64,000 nt of DNA, from the NCBI GenBank assembly GCA_907163375.1, contig CAJQUW010001973.1, positions 1-64,000 on the forward strand, given 5' to 3'. The notes under the pieces were generated by a model that made no database searches, had not been told where the DNA came from, and saw only the letters and a program-made list of their open reading frames with translations. The translations under genes were made by a program, and so were the position numbers. Below are positions 33,176 to 45,382 of this stretch, in pieces; position 1 is the stretch's first letter, and the number at the start of each line of letters is the position of its first letter. Source of the stretch: Prostheceraeus crozeri (taxonomy: Eukaryota; Platyhelminthes; Polycladida; Euryleptidae).

Positions 33176-36100
33176 TATCCTTATATATGTAGGTATATGT
33201 ATAAGGAGTCATGCAACAATGTGAAATTATTATTCGATCTTCTTCACATTCACGAGATAAATAGTATTCGTGCTTTCTACTCCGTCGATCTTTAAATGGC
33301 GAATATTATTAGTGGTTTACAGTCACATGGTTGTTCCTATCCTTGTTTGGTGTTGGATGTCCTAGAGAAGAATTCAGATTTGATGTTTCTAGGTCGTATC
33401 CCCATAGTACAGTTGGTGACATAAAGCGAAGCGCATCCGAGTTTGCGGCTTCTCAAAAGAAGTCTGCCTTAGAATTTGAAATTTCAGTACATGAGCCATT
33501 ATTTTTAGTTGCGAACAGCGAAATCCAATTCCGTCATGTAGTTCCACCTGAACTCCCATCTACTTCTACGAATTACTAATAAGCTGATGCATGAGCTTGA
33601 CAAGTTTTGAAATTTGGGTGGATAGATTAGTTATGACCAGAATTGCATTCTGGCTAGTTTAGCGGCAACATGTGCCGGAGGATTCTATATGTCACTTGTT
33701 TTCGTGACATCATTGATGAACATGACAAATATGATTCTCTCGGGCCTTTTGCCGGCACTTTTGATTAATAAAGTCAAGTTCGAGTTTCCTGTTTCGGCGA
33801 CAACCTCACTGATGATTATGAAATGAAATTGAATCAATTTAGGAAAAACTACATTAAATTGAACATTTCGGTGTCCGTTCATGTTAATTGTTTTCGACCA
33901 CATCCAGTTCGTAAAATATCAAAAGTTTACATTGAGTGGGTGTTTTTTGTGAGCAAGCAGCATAATGTTTTCACTCAAACTTTCTGAAACTATGGCAATC
34001 ATGCAGAATTGATCAGAAAAATGACTAGTGCGCTGGGTATCTTTTCGATGCCAGTCCGCTATAACGGACAACATTTTTCAATATGATTCTTGATAATCTT
34101 TAATTGGAAATACAAATGAATGTTTCCCACTGCTGTGGTTTTTATTCTAAAGGGGAGCTTTGGAATTTGATAATAAATTACAAAAAAATTAAAGTTGGCA
34201 ATGTTTTTTTGTTTATGCACCTAAAATTTTTGATTAAAAGTATTTAGAAATTAAATATCAAGGTATATTTCATCTGTTCTCTCGTTACATTGTGCACACT
34301 ATCAGTAGTTCTGCTGCCTTTTCAAGATACTATCAGCAATCGATTGTACCATCATTTTTCCTCATGTTGCTTCACAGTAAAAAAATTGACTTCAGTTGTT
34401 CATTCGGTTAGCTATAATTCATATTTTTTGGACCGTGCTCGCTCGTTACAAAATTCGGAACACAGTTTCGTCATCTCTTATTTAAGCTCAAAACTCTGCT
34501 CTGTTCATTTAAGTACTCGAGTTATTCTACCTTAGAACTCTTTCCAATGATAAATAATCCATGTATTAGTAAATTGTTAAGGGAAAACGTGATTGATTGC
34601 ACTTCTTTGTTTTTGCGTTCGCTCGATTGTTACTTGTCAAACGTTCGCTCGCTGCTGCTGTTTAATACTACGACTATTCCTCTAGTGATCAGAATATGAA
34701 AGCAATCACATCGGAAATGATACATTGATTAAAATGATAGCAACTGCAGAAAGCAAGTAAATCACTCTGGTTTAGTACCAAACAGCTGCAGGCCTAAAGC
34801 ATAATGAACCTTGCAGTTCTAATTTTCTGCGAAATCGGTTTGAACTTGGCACCAGATGTCGACAAAGGCGCAAATGATCTCTGGCTAGCTTCTTGGATGC
34901 TTCCTTGATCCGACGCTTGACAATTGTTTGTTTATGCTCGAATTGTGCAGCTATAAGTATTTATTTCTAAGTCGCCAATGCAACTCGCCTTAAAGATGAA
35001 TTAATTTGACATCTGTGTTTTCTTAATTGTGATGGGCTGTTGCAGACTTTCTGTCGCATACGGTATAGTCCTACTTCATCTGATCAGTCAAGGGATAGGC
35101 CTAATTTCATGAAACATTGGCATATTTATTTTCCGTGAAATACCATAGGAATTACCATGAAATGATTAAAAATATTTGATATGGTTGTGAATTCGCTAAT
35201 GTCAGGAGATGTTATGCAGATCGATGAAGCAGATTATCCGCGCTTTGGCATTATCAAGACAGTCAGCAACGTCTATTTGTAACTAGATCGGCCATGTGTG
35301 GGAATTGCTAAGGAGGTGCTGGAGAAACCTGAGCCTCCCACTAGAGGAGGAAGACAAGGATTACCAGAGAAAGTAAGAGGCGAGATTAAAAGCAAAGAGA
35401 GCGCAAAGTCGCGAATGCGGCGATCTTCGGAAGCGAACATGTGAACAAAATGTTACTGAACTTCGCGATGATATCATGTAGCTGATAATTACTAACTTTT
35501 CGCAAGATGCGTTCCCACAAGGATGAGGTGCCATGTTTGGCCTTATCTGAAATGCAGAACTATTTATGGGGACCCACTGGAAAATGTTTCACTCAATTGT
35601 TGTTTTAATGTATATATGTTTTTACGGTGGATGTCGACGTCGGAAAATCAGTGAACTTGCACCGGGGTAGGCCTAAGCCCGACACGCTCCAACGGTTTGA
35701 AATGCAATGATAATCCAACGGTTGACGCATGTCGCAGTTCCCAAATGTAGGTCTTGTAAAGCCAAAAATTCTCGCTCTATATACTACATGTCAAAAATCC
35801 AACAAAAATGCTCAATTCCAAAACCACTCTCAATTTTATCCTGCAAATGCTCAATCCATAATAATCAGAATGATTACAATGTCATAGAGATATGTAATTG
35901 TAAACAATGACACAGGAATCTTGACTACTAGTACACACGATTGACAAAAATGTCAATCGAACCTCAAGAGCATGGTTTTGAATTCAAATTCATTTCAGAT
36001 GATATTTACATAAGATTCAACCTCAATAAAGCGGAAGCTAGGACTTTCTAAATTCAAAGCCACCTGAAAAAATGAACGGATTTGGAAATGAACTCACATT

Positions 36101-36404
36101 ATCTCACCAAATATTCTATCAGCGATTTGCTTATGCAGGCGTCACGGTATAGGCCTAGCCTTTCTCATGGTTTACTTTTCTATCTTTAGAAATTCATTTC
36201 GCAATTCTCCAATGCCATGTTTATACAAGAATTCTGAAAAACAAGGCGTCCCCTGAGCATTTTAGTTGTGGTCTTGAACATGAATTTATTTTAAAGGCTT
36301 GAAATGCAAATTAAATTCCTTTTTTGCTCGGATTTATTGATCAGTGGGAGCTTTAGGGTTTCATTGTTCAAGACAGAGATCAACAGCAGAAGCAAAAGCA
36401 TTGA
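33176..36404. other. long stretch with almost nothing recognised
   Basis: Around 35290-35430 a plus-strand reading has a charged stretch (AKEVLEKPEPPTRGGRQG and following), possibly a worn transposase linker; I cannot place it. The remainder shows no coding similarity, inverted ends or arrays. Confidence 0.4.
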
Positions 36405-36837
36405 CAGGTGACATGCCACGCTCAATTACGCGCAATTATTCACGCATAAACTACGTGTAATTGCGCATGACCCTAAACATCCGTGGCTACGCGTGACATT
36501 TACAGCAGCATGAGTCAGCAGTCCTGTTATATATATGTAACAGTGTCGTATGTAACTCGTGTCTGTATGTATCAGAGACTAAACAACGTGATGGGACCTA
36601 AATTTTATGGCAGCAGAACATACGCGATTCATCCGTGGTTATATTGGCTAGGCGGACAACGCGTAAACTGTAAACGATTGTCCGCTTGTATTTACAAACA
36701 TTCCCCATGTTCTGACAGCATCAGATCACGTGATTGATGACTCTTAGTGCAGCGCGTTACGCCCGTAGAAGTATAAATTGCCCTAAACCAGGGATGTTTA
36801 GTGTGCTCCTTATATTACGCGTGGCAATGTCACCTAG
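36405..36837. mobile_element. probable MITE with inverted ends AGGTGACATKGCCACGC
   Basis: Left end AGGTGACATGCCACGC; right end, inverted, AGGTGACATTGCCACGC. The interior is CpG-rich and has a second inverted pair CTAAACATCC (36473-36482) and GGATGTTTAG (36792-36801). No target duplication was found. Confidence 0.55.
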
Positions 36838-37106
36838 TGCACCAAGTTAAACCCACAATAAGCAAAAAACTCAAACGTTCGGATTACAACCTGTCTTGTA
36901 CAAACATTGGGCATTCACACTATAAAATCGAAAAAAAATTTCATATCAAGCTATGAAAATAGTAGCAGTGCATTAATTTGTCTTGTATTACTGATTTTGT
37001 AATTTTATGTACCGAAACAGCAAAATTAATATATTTTGCACTATTTAAATGATATAACTCTTACTGGACTGGAGCTAAACGTCTTAACGATTCTGCAGTC
37101 ACGTAT

Positions 37107-37344
37107 TGTATTATTCTATTCCTCAATTTCACGGTGGAAGCAGTCAAATAAGAACACAACGTCTTTAACGATCACAAGTCTATTATCGCCATGTATTTCA
37201 CGTAACGAATCTGTGTCCTTCGACAACTTAAGTTCTTTACGATATAAACAAATATGATGCAAAAAACTATGATACATATAAACAATCGACAGCTCATAGA
37301 TAACAACACATGGATAGAGTAAATATGAAGTCCATAAGATCACA
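37107..37344 (-). repeat. LTR of the Gypsy-type element (3' LTR in element orientation)
   Basis: 238 bp, begins TG and ends CA on the minus strand, and looks identical to 41191-41428. CGTAT precedes it at 37102-37106. Confidence 0.93.
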
Positions 37345-40300
37345 CTCCCCTCTGATCCTCAAGGATCATCGACTACATACACACGAAATTTCATACAAAA
37401 AGCATCAAAGAAGCATACAATCAAGACAATATCAATCGGGCCACAGTTCAACACCATACCGATCTGGAGCTGCTCTTACTCTTGTACCGCGCCGTAAATC
37501 AGTACTGGTATCTGTGACATTTTCAACATCGTCAACGTCAGCCTCATTATAACTGTAATTAGATTCACCAGATGAAAAAATAGGCCAACCATCATAATTG
37601 TCTGTGGAATCTATAATCGGAATATCAGCGTCCTCGGAATCAATACTTGTCATGCGGATGTCCCTGACGTGCCGGGGAATACGGTCCACTTCGACTGCTT
37701 GCCCAGAAATAATTTTAGTCACAGTTCCACGTTTATACCTCGTGTCGCATCGGACTCCATCTGGCTTGACCCACACCGTGTCCCCAATTTGATAATTATT
37801 TCCACCAGGACTTTCGTTATCCTCGCAATACTCATCAATACCCAAAATTCGGACTTCGTACTGATACAGACGATTAGCAGGAGCGGACTCAGCGGTCTTA
37901 TCATCTTTCGGTGAAATGTTGTGCCAATAAACAGCCTCACCAATCGAGCATCCTGTTCGCGCTGCTATACGTTTAATTTGACGGTGTGACCTTTCGGCAA
38001 TACCATTACCAGATGGCACGTATGCACATCTGAAACGCATACGAACTTTCCAATTCTCCATAAGTTCTGTCACATTTCTGCTGCGAAACGCAGTGTCATT
38101 ATCTGTGAGTATCTCACGAGGAGCTCCACGCTCTAGAAAGAGCGACTGCAGTACCTTACATACCTCAACACTAGTCTGCATCCGCAGTTCCCTCCAAATC
38201 GCAAATCTAGAATCTCCACAATCAATCAGTGTGAGATAATGACGGCCGTTGTAGTGAGTAATATCCATCGCGATTCTGTTCCAAACACCCTCAACGCTTA
38301 ACCGGCCTTTCTCCCACCTCACTGCCGCTGGATCGATCGACTGACAATCCTGACACTTCCTGACGACCTTCTCCACTTGGCTGAGGGTTACGTGTGGATA
38401 TTTAATGCGAGAGAAGTACAACGTTCTTAAAACGCCTTGGTGTCCAGTTTCCTTGTGAATATCAAGAATAGGAGGTTCAGGTGTAACAGCACTAATACAC
38501 GTATGCTTTATCTGGCCTCTTTCGTTGTCAATGCTCATTTTCAGCCATCTGCTAGGGACGCGTGTCAATCCATCCGACAAATTTTCTGAAGATGACACAA
38601 GTTGGATATCCACGCTCAGGCTGCACTCATCTACCAAAGATTGGAATACGCCAACACGACGGCGAATCAACATCTCACTTGCAGCTTTTGTTTTAATTCG
38701 CGCCCTACCCGTTAGAGCATCCGAAATCCAGTGATATACCGTAAGCGAATCGGTTTTCATGTTCCACGACAGCGCGATGTTCATCCCCTTCAAAACCGCA
38801 TCTAACTCTGCCATGTTTATGTGACCGTCTCGTTCCTGTTGAGAGCGAAGCCAACACGCATCCTCAACAGTGTAACCGTGAACCTGCAGAACCGCGCCTA
38901 TCGCTAAGGAACTCGCGTCCACCCAAAGTGTTGCCTCATCGCCATCGACATTCCACTGACCTCCACAAGGGTCACTATCACAAACTCGCTTTCTTATCTC
39001 ATCTATGACGGTTTGCAAAACCTTATCACTGATTTCATCATCCCAACCCTCCGAAAGAGAATTCGTACGTCTCTTGAGAAAAGCCACAGCGGGGCGAAGC
39101 CAACCGCAGACAGGAAGGTGACTTACCATCTTTCCACAGAACGAAAACACAGTCCTCCTTGTTAGAATTTCTGGCACAGTAGGGACCTGATTAGCGCGTG
39201 CCCAGTGCAACTGATTCGATATGCCTGCCGGCTTTCTCCACACCCTTAGCCCTAACACTCGCGCACCATCAGCCACTCGTTCTTCTTGTTTACACACCAA
39301 TCCGAAGCGAGTCAAATGATCCGAACGTATTGAACTTTTACCACGTCCTCGTTTATGTAAATATCATCAACATACGGCGAAGTACCTGACTTAACAAGGT
39401 CGTCCTGGCCCAGTACATATGCAAGAATCGCCTTCATTATCAGGGGAGCCACATTTAACCCGAAACCAAGCCGGGTAAGACAATACCTTCGACCTTCAAA
39501 AATAACTGTCTGAAAAGGCCAAAGTGAAGGCCGCACTCCAATCTGCATATAGGCAGAGCTCAAGTCTAAAAGAGAAGTATTAGTCCCCTGCCGCCGCCAT
39601 TCACGCAATTTATCAGAACACACATCCGCATTGGCAGTGTGGACATCAATCATGGAATTAAGTTCCCGAAAATCTAGAACTGGTCTGGTTTTCTGCTTGT
39701 TCTTTTGAACTACTGCTAAAAGTGGTATAAGTCCTTTCGGGCTGCCGAGTGTCACATCATCATAGATTACCAACCAACCTTCATTAATCCACCGTTGGAT
39801 TTCAGCTTCGTAGTCAGGTCTCACATCGTCCGGCACACGATATTCTGCAACTGTATTCTTCAATCCAATCGGTTCACGCCCATTGAACCATTTCCACTCA
39901 ATAACCCATTCTTTCTTATCTCTATCAAAAATCGCACGAAAATCACTCTCATCAACCTCATCTCGGCCAGCGCACCTTGCACTACCTTTACCATCACTAT
40001 CATTCACAGAGGCTAAACTAAAGTTATCATCAATAGGCATATTAGCGCACTTAGCTGTATCGCTGATCACCGATCTACTCAAACACCCAAAGGAAGCACT
40101 ATTACCATAAACGTAAGCTCCACCCAAGCGATCAATCACATCCATACCGATAATTGCATCCGCAATAAGGTGGTTCATTACAAGACATTCAACTTTCAAA
40201 TCTTTCACATTCTCGAAAACCATGTTAACAAAAATTGCACCAGCACATTCGGCACTATCGCCTTCAAAGTTATACACCCTTGTACAGTAAGAATTACAAA

Positions 40301-41190
40301 CAGGTTTACACACATTTTTAGAAATCATTGACCTGGAACAGCAAGAGTCAACTAAAGCTCGTACTTTACGTCCATTAACAATAACATTTATTGAAGGAAG
40401 CGCCATCACTGTGGTGGAGGGAAGCTGCTGGCGCACAAGCTCCCCCCAGGGCTTTTCCCTGGTTCAGTGGACATTCAGTAGATTTATGACCTTGGCCACC
40501 GCAATTCCAACAAATGATAGGACACTTACAGTCTTTAATCATATGGGGTCCACCACATCGTCTGCATCTCGCTGATGTCATCTTTCGCGAATAATCACCA
40601 CCCATTGAACGGTCTCCACGTGTCGGTCGAACTGTTGCTGCACAGGAAATCACAGAATCATCCACCAATATGGCCCGAGCACGAGCAAGAAGTTGACTGA
40701 GAGTCAGAGAATCCATTCTGGAACCAGCCCGAAGTAGTTGACGAACGTTTTCAGGCAGAGCAGCGACGAAAGCACAGGAAAGCGACTTTTCCGGCATACC
40801 ACCAAAAGATACCGCCAACTTTCGAAGATCAGCCAGGAGAACATCAACAGATTCCCCAGGCTGAAGGCGTCGGGAAATAAATTTTTCATATGCCGAGAAA
40901 CGATCTGGTCCAAAGGAAGTAATAAGAGCATCTTTCAGAACGTTCACATCTTTCTTCTCGACAGATAATTGCTGGTACACGGCAAACGCCCCACCTGTCA
41001 ATCTGAGAGGAATAATATTTTCAATTTTTGTTACTCCGCGCAGGTCACAAACTAACTCCAACTTTTCAAGCCACTCCACGACCGATTGATCTCCATTCCC
41101 ATCAAACTCAGGAATGAGCCGAAGTTCAGCACCATTAGAATCGGACGACGTAGATTTTGCAGGTGACGTAGTCATAACGCCGTGATAGCT

Positions 41191-41428
41191 TGTATTATTC
41201 TATTCCTCAATTTCACGGTGGAAGCAGTCAAATAAGAACACAACGTCTTTAACGATCACAAGTCTATTATCGCCATGTATTTCACGTAACGAATCTGTGT
41301 CCTTCGACAACTTAAGTTCTTTACGATATAAACAAATATGATGCAAAAAACTATGATACATATAAACAATCGACAGCTCATAGATAACAACACATGGATA
41401 GAGTAAATATGAAGTCCATAAGATCACA
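41191..41428 (-). repeat. LTR of the Gypsy-type element (5' LTR in element orientation)
   Basis: Identical by eye to 37107-37344. The gag start at 41175 lies only about 15 bases inside it, so the untranslated leader is unusually short. CGTAT follows at 41429-41433. Confidence 0.93.
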
Positions 41429-41686
41429 CGTATGATCAGTTAGTAGCACTCTTGACAATTCTGCAGTGCTGAGTCCATAATATTAAGTGCATGCTATCAC
41501 TTTTATGTTTAAAATCCTTTTTGCCAATTTTATTGTCATATGTGACTGAAAGAAGAGGGCAACTCATACAACCTGTAACATGAATCACTATTATTGCTTA
41601 ACATGGTGCATGCTCTCCACAAAGCTCTCTACATCGACCGTCTAAGACGAGACGCCTAGTGCATATGGTCAACTGATAGTCACTTA

Positions 41687-43471
41687 CAGGCCTGTGATTA
41701 CTCCTCAAATTCCTCAAATATTGTTTTTACTCCTCAAATCCTCAAAAATTCCTCAAATATAGCTTAACTAAGAGAAATTCCTCAAATGTGACACATTTCA
41801 GACTAACTGTAGGATATTGTTTTTTGGCGAATGGCGATGATATGTAAACTTCCAATCAAGAAGCTGAGATAGAATCCTATCCTGACTGCTGAGCATGAAC
41901 AATTATGATTTATGACGTGTTCTTATTTCACGTCATTTTCACTTCTGGAAGCTACAGGGCTGCAGATGTTTGGGTTCGTCCGCACCTATTTTTCTATGCA
42001 TAGAAGTTGTCTGAAGTTATTGTCTGTCGAACTCTTTAGTGCAACACTTTCACGTATTCGATGAGTGAAACATTGCGATCAACCTACAGAAATTATATAG
42101 GCTATCTGAATACTGCAATCAATTTTTACTTCAAACATCATGCTTCCAAGAATTCCAACAATAAAATGCTTTCAATTATTTTCATTAATTATCTTGACCT
42201 TGTTCTTCACTAAGCTTCATTAATGGTTCTGCGACTATATGGTTGCCAAATGCATACCTGTGCTTCTTAAAGAAGTTTAGGATATCGATCTTTTATATCC
42301 ATTATATGATAAAGTATAGGTAGCCCAGCCCACTTGGATTTCAGTGCTCTTATCAACTGAAACTTTTGCTTTACTCATTCTCTTCCATTTTATTTCCGCT
42401 GAATATGAACACATCCGACGGGGTAAAGCAATTACATGTAGTCCCTAAATTTAGTGTCTATCTGCCTCCTGGTCACTAGCGTGTGGGGGTTGGAAGCTTA
42501 TGAGGCTCTGCTATCCCATTAGTCTGCAGCTACATTTTCCAGGGTCTGCCAACCGACATCTGAACACAGCTTGGTGTGAAAGTAACGCACGATTCGTTTA
42601 TCGTTGCATGCAAACTTAGATTAATTAAGACATTCAAACCACATATTACTGGGTTGGTAGATTTTCAACCTGGTCTACTGCAAGATGTGGATGTCAATAT
42701 CTCTGCAGAACTTCATGGGAATAGAGGTGATGATCTTTCACCCTTCGCCTAGATGAGACCAACAACTTAACTGGCAAGCCTGTTCCTCACATGTTTTGTG
42801 TCGTGCGAGAGAATTCATGCTCATTTGAATGTAGATCGGAACGATGATCAAAGCGCTAACAGGTTAACAAGAACCACCAAAACTTATTCAGTAAAAAAGT
42901 AATTTTAATGTGTGTAATGTGGCGCATATCCTTCAATACTGATTTTTAGCCACAAGCAATGCATTCCGTCAACAATTTCAATCTTTTTATACTTATGCGT
43001 TACTCTCCTCCCAAATTTGTCTAAAATCCGTAAAAATTGATCTTCACAAAGCCTCACATGCATGTATTTGAAGATACTTCTTAAATTCAAAAAAATACAG
43101 TATACAAACCTGACAAGCATCATGGAATTGGAGACGATAGCGTGAATCACAGCGATATCAGCAGCTTGATCTGACATCCTCTGTTCGACACATTCTAATC
43201 ATATAGTACTTGAAGTCAGCAAATTAAATTCGTAACAACATGGGAAGTCATTAGCAGGCCAATATCCCTTTGTAACATGCACAACTTCTAAAGGTGTGGT
43301 GTGATTAACCCTGGGGTTACCTTCTTAGTTGACTTTCATGACTTGAAGTTTGGCCCTAAATCCATGCTAAAGTTTGGAGTTTTTTGCAATTACCACATTA
43401 GGCTCCGTTTCCATTCCTCAAATTTTTCAAGGAAAATCCTCAATTTTTCTCATAGGCTAATCACAGGCCTG
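41687..43471. mobile_element. non-autonomous hAT-like element with CCTCAAAT subterminal repeats
   Basis: Inverted ends CAGGCCTGTGATTA at 41687-41700 and 43458-43471. CACTTA and CACTTT abut the ends, suggesting a 6-bp target duplication with one change. Close to both ends are repeats of ATTCCTCAAAT (41702-41790 direct, 43410-43445). A foldback fragment lies inside at 42992-43205. No transposase is recognisable. Confidence 0.65.
42992..43205. repeat. half copy of the foldback element at 60806-61409
   Basis: Matches the left arm of that element: CTTATGCGTTACTCTCC, CAAATTTGTCTAAAATCCG, GTATTTGAAGATA, ATCAGCAGCTTGATCTGAC. The right arm is missing. It is inserted in the hAT-like element 41687-43471. 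Confidence 0.65.
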
Positions 43472-43799
43472 CACTTTTTTAAATACCTAAGTCAACATAA
43501 AACTATTGACATTGCAGAAGGCATAGTACGTGGGGCGTGCCAAAAGTTCGTGACGTTTGATTGCTTTGGTTTTAATTCGACTTTTTTCTTTGATCATTGG
43601 TCGTTGTCATGTTGTATCAATCATGTGCATTGCCTGTGAGGTAGGCCTGTTGTCAGTTGATCGAAAACCTATAGAGATACTAGCTGAAGCCGGTAGCTAT
43701 AGTGAACCAATTTTACTTTTGTCATCATGAAAGACTTCAGAAATCGTACCTGGAGATCTTGTCTGCTCTTTCTGTCCAAGGAACGGCCGGGAAACACCA

Positions 43800-44610
43800 A
43801 CCCGATCGGCTGAGCGTCTAAAAACAGTCTTCGAGACACTGCTCCTTCAAGAGCGACCATCAAGCGAATGTTCCCAGAGGAACAGAGTCATTGGAAGACG
43901 GTGATCGCTGTGGCCATCCAGCCAGTCAAGCCAGCGAAGAAAATGAAGATTTGGTTTGGCAGCTTATCCAGTCTGACAGACGCCCAACGTTTGATGAACT
44001 GGAGGAAAAGTCTGGCCTGTTTTTGTCGCGTGGGACTCTTGAGCGTATCTTCCATGACCGCCTTGAGTTGTCCAAAGTTTCGGCTCGTTGGGTGCCAAGG
44101 CTGCCGACTGCAGAGCAGAAAGGTGCTCGGGTCACCAACTCGTCTGTTGTTCTTGGTCTTCTGGAAGACCATGACGAAGGGTTTTGGAGGAGATTCATCA
44201 CGGTTGATGGAACTCCGCTGCCGAACTTCCTGCCATAACATAGACGAAAAAGAAAATGAATGCAATGAATAATGCGAGGTGAGCACACACCGGATCACGC
44301 CAAGACAGCATCTTCTGCAGGCAAGTTCCAGGTGACGGTCTTTTGGGATTGCGAAGATGTGATTCATGTTGACTACTGCTCTCCTCGTCACACAATCAAC
44401 CCCGAATACTACATCAGCCCCTCACAGATCGTGCGCAAGCTTTTGCCGCAAAAAAGACAGGAAAAGATTTCGCGACGTCCTTCATGTCAGCAGCATAACG
44501 CAGGTGACCAAGGAGGGAAAACTATGGCCACAATCAAGCAGCTGAAGGGGCAGCTGCTACCTCGCCCATTGGGCGATGGGTGGGGGGTCAATTTTGGTGA
44601 ATAAGTTCAT
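43800..44610 (+). pseudogene. mariner transposase remnant (DD34D-type family)
   Basis: Plus-strand pieces in several frames: an APSRATI-like HTH trace (about 43840-43870), SLEDGDRCGHP (a variant of the LEDxPRSGRP linker, about 43890-43920), LIQSDRRPTFDELEEKSGLF, RWVPRLPTAEQKGARV and FWRRFITVDG (about 43960-44215), then TVFWDCEDVIHVDY and TINPEYYISPSQIVRKLL (about 44330-44445). The WVPR, FITxDE and VFWDxxGVxxxD blocks are diagnostic of mariner. The C-terminal aspartate region is not in clear frame. A mariner-like left end (GTGCCAAAAGTTCGTGACG) lies at 43535-43553; no right end was found. Dead copy. Confidence 0.75.
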
Positions 44611-44619
44611 CTTTGATAA

Positions 44620-45382
44620 AGACACTAATAAAGACTTTGTTCTCTGAAGTAAAATACCAATGGGCCTAGCAGTCGAGTCACCAATCCGGTAAATCATAAA
44701 GTCTTCAGATACGACACCGAAATAAAAGACATTATCTCGTAGCAACAGAGTGTATATCTGCTTTGATCGAATATAATCATGGCAATCTAATAGTCTATTT
44801 TCGTCTCTCTTCAGATAAAATATGGGTCTACAAAAAATTGCACATGATTACCTCACTCAACAGTAAACGTCAAATAATATCATGTGGTAAAATCACTTTT
44901 TACCAATACGATTCTTTGACAGAAATTATGCATGTGTAAAATCAAGACGTATTAAACAAAATGCAACGAAGTTTTAAACTTTCATAGAAAATACTTTCGA
45001 TCGTTCTACATCATCAATGCAGCATTTATCACGCAGGAGTGAATAAAACAAATGTGATTTTAACGTGCGTTGCACTTTGTGTAAACTTCAGATACTGATA
45101 TTATTAGAACTTTAAATTTGCATCCTAAGTAAAAATAAAAGAAACCATCAGATTTTGATGATTTGAGAGTTTGTGACGCTATCGACAGATGAACAGTACT
45201 GGAATTACTCATTGTCAGTAATCATCACATTACAAATTCATTGAACCTTCCGATAGATTGACAAACGATTGGTAGCCAATGAGTATACTGACACCAACAT
45301 TGTGCTGCAGCCAAGATCAGCAATGTATGGAAGCAGGATTATATGAAATTGATGTCTCATCATGACATTGAATCTCCTGAAA
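44620..45382. other. 3' flank of the WD40 gene, nothing recognised
   Basis: AT-rich, no coding similarity. Possible 3' untranslated region of the minus-strand WD40 gene in part (45382 downward). Confidence 0.35.

Larger units (their letters stand above)
37107..41428 (-). mobile_element. young Gypsy-type LTR retrotransposon, looks nearly whole
   Basis: 4322 bp, read on the minus strand, bounded by two 238-bp LTRs that look identical by eye and by a 5-bp target duplication CGTAT (37102-37106, 41429-41433). Parts in order: gag with two zinc knuckles (about 40375-41175), aspartic protease (about 40300-40430), reverse transcriptase (about 39330-39950), RNase H (about 38530-38980), integrase with an H2C2-type zinc finger and catalytic core (about 37800-38460), and a C-terminal GPY-like/basic region (about 37440-37800). 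The RNase H-before-integrase order and the integrase style place it in Gypsy (Metaviridae). The reading frames are long and overlap, and few if any breaks are apparent. Identical LTRs imply a very recent insertion. Confidence 0.93.

Noticed and set aside
33685-33903. LINE reverse-transcriptase trace (FVMFINDV on the minus strand)
   Set aside because: Only one short motif resembles the PLLFxMFINDL block; the flanks do not fit.
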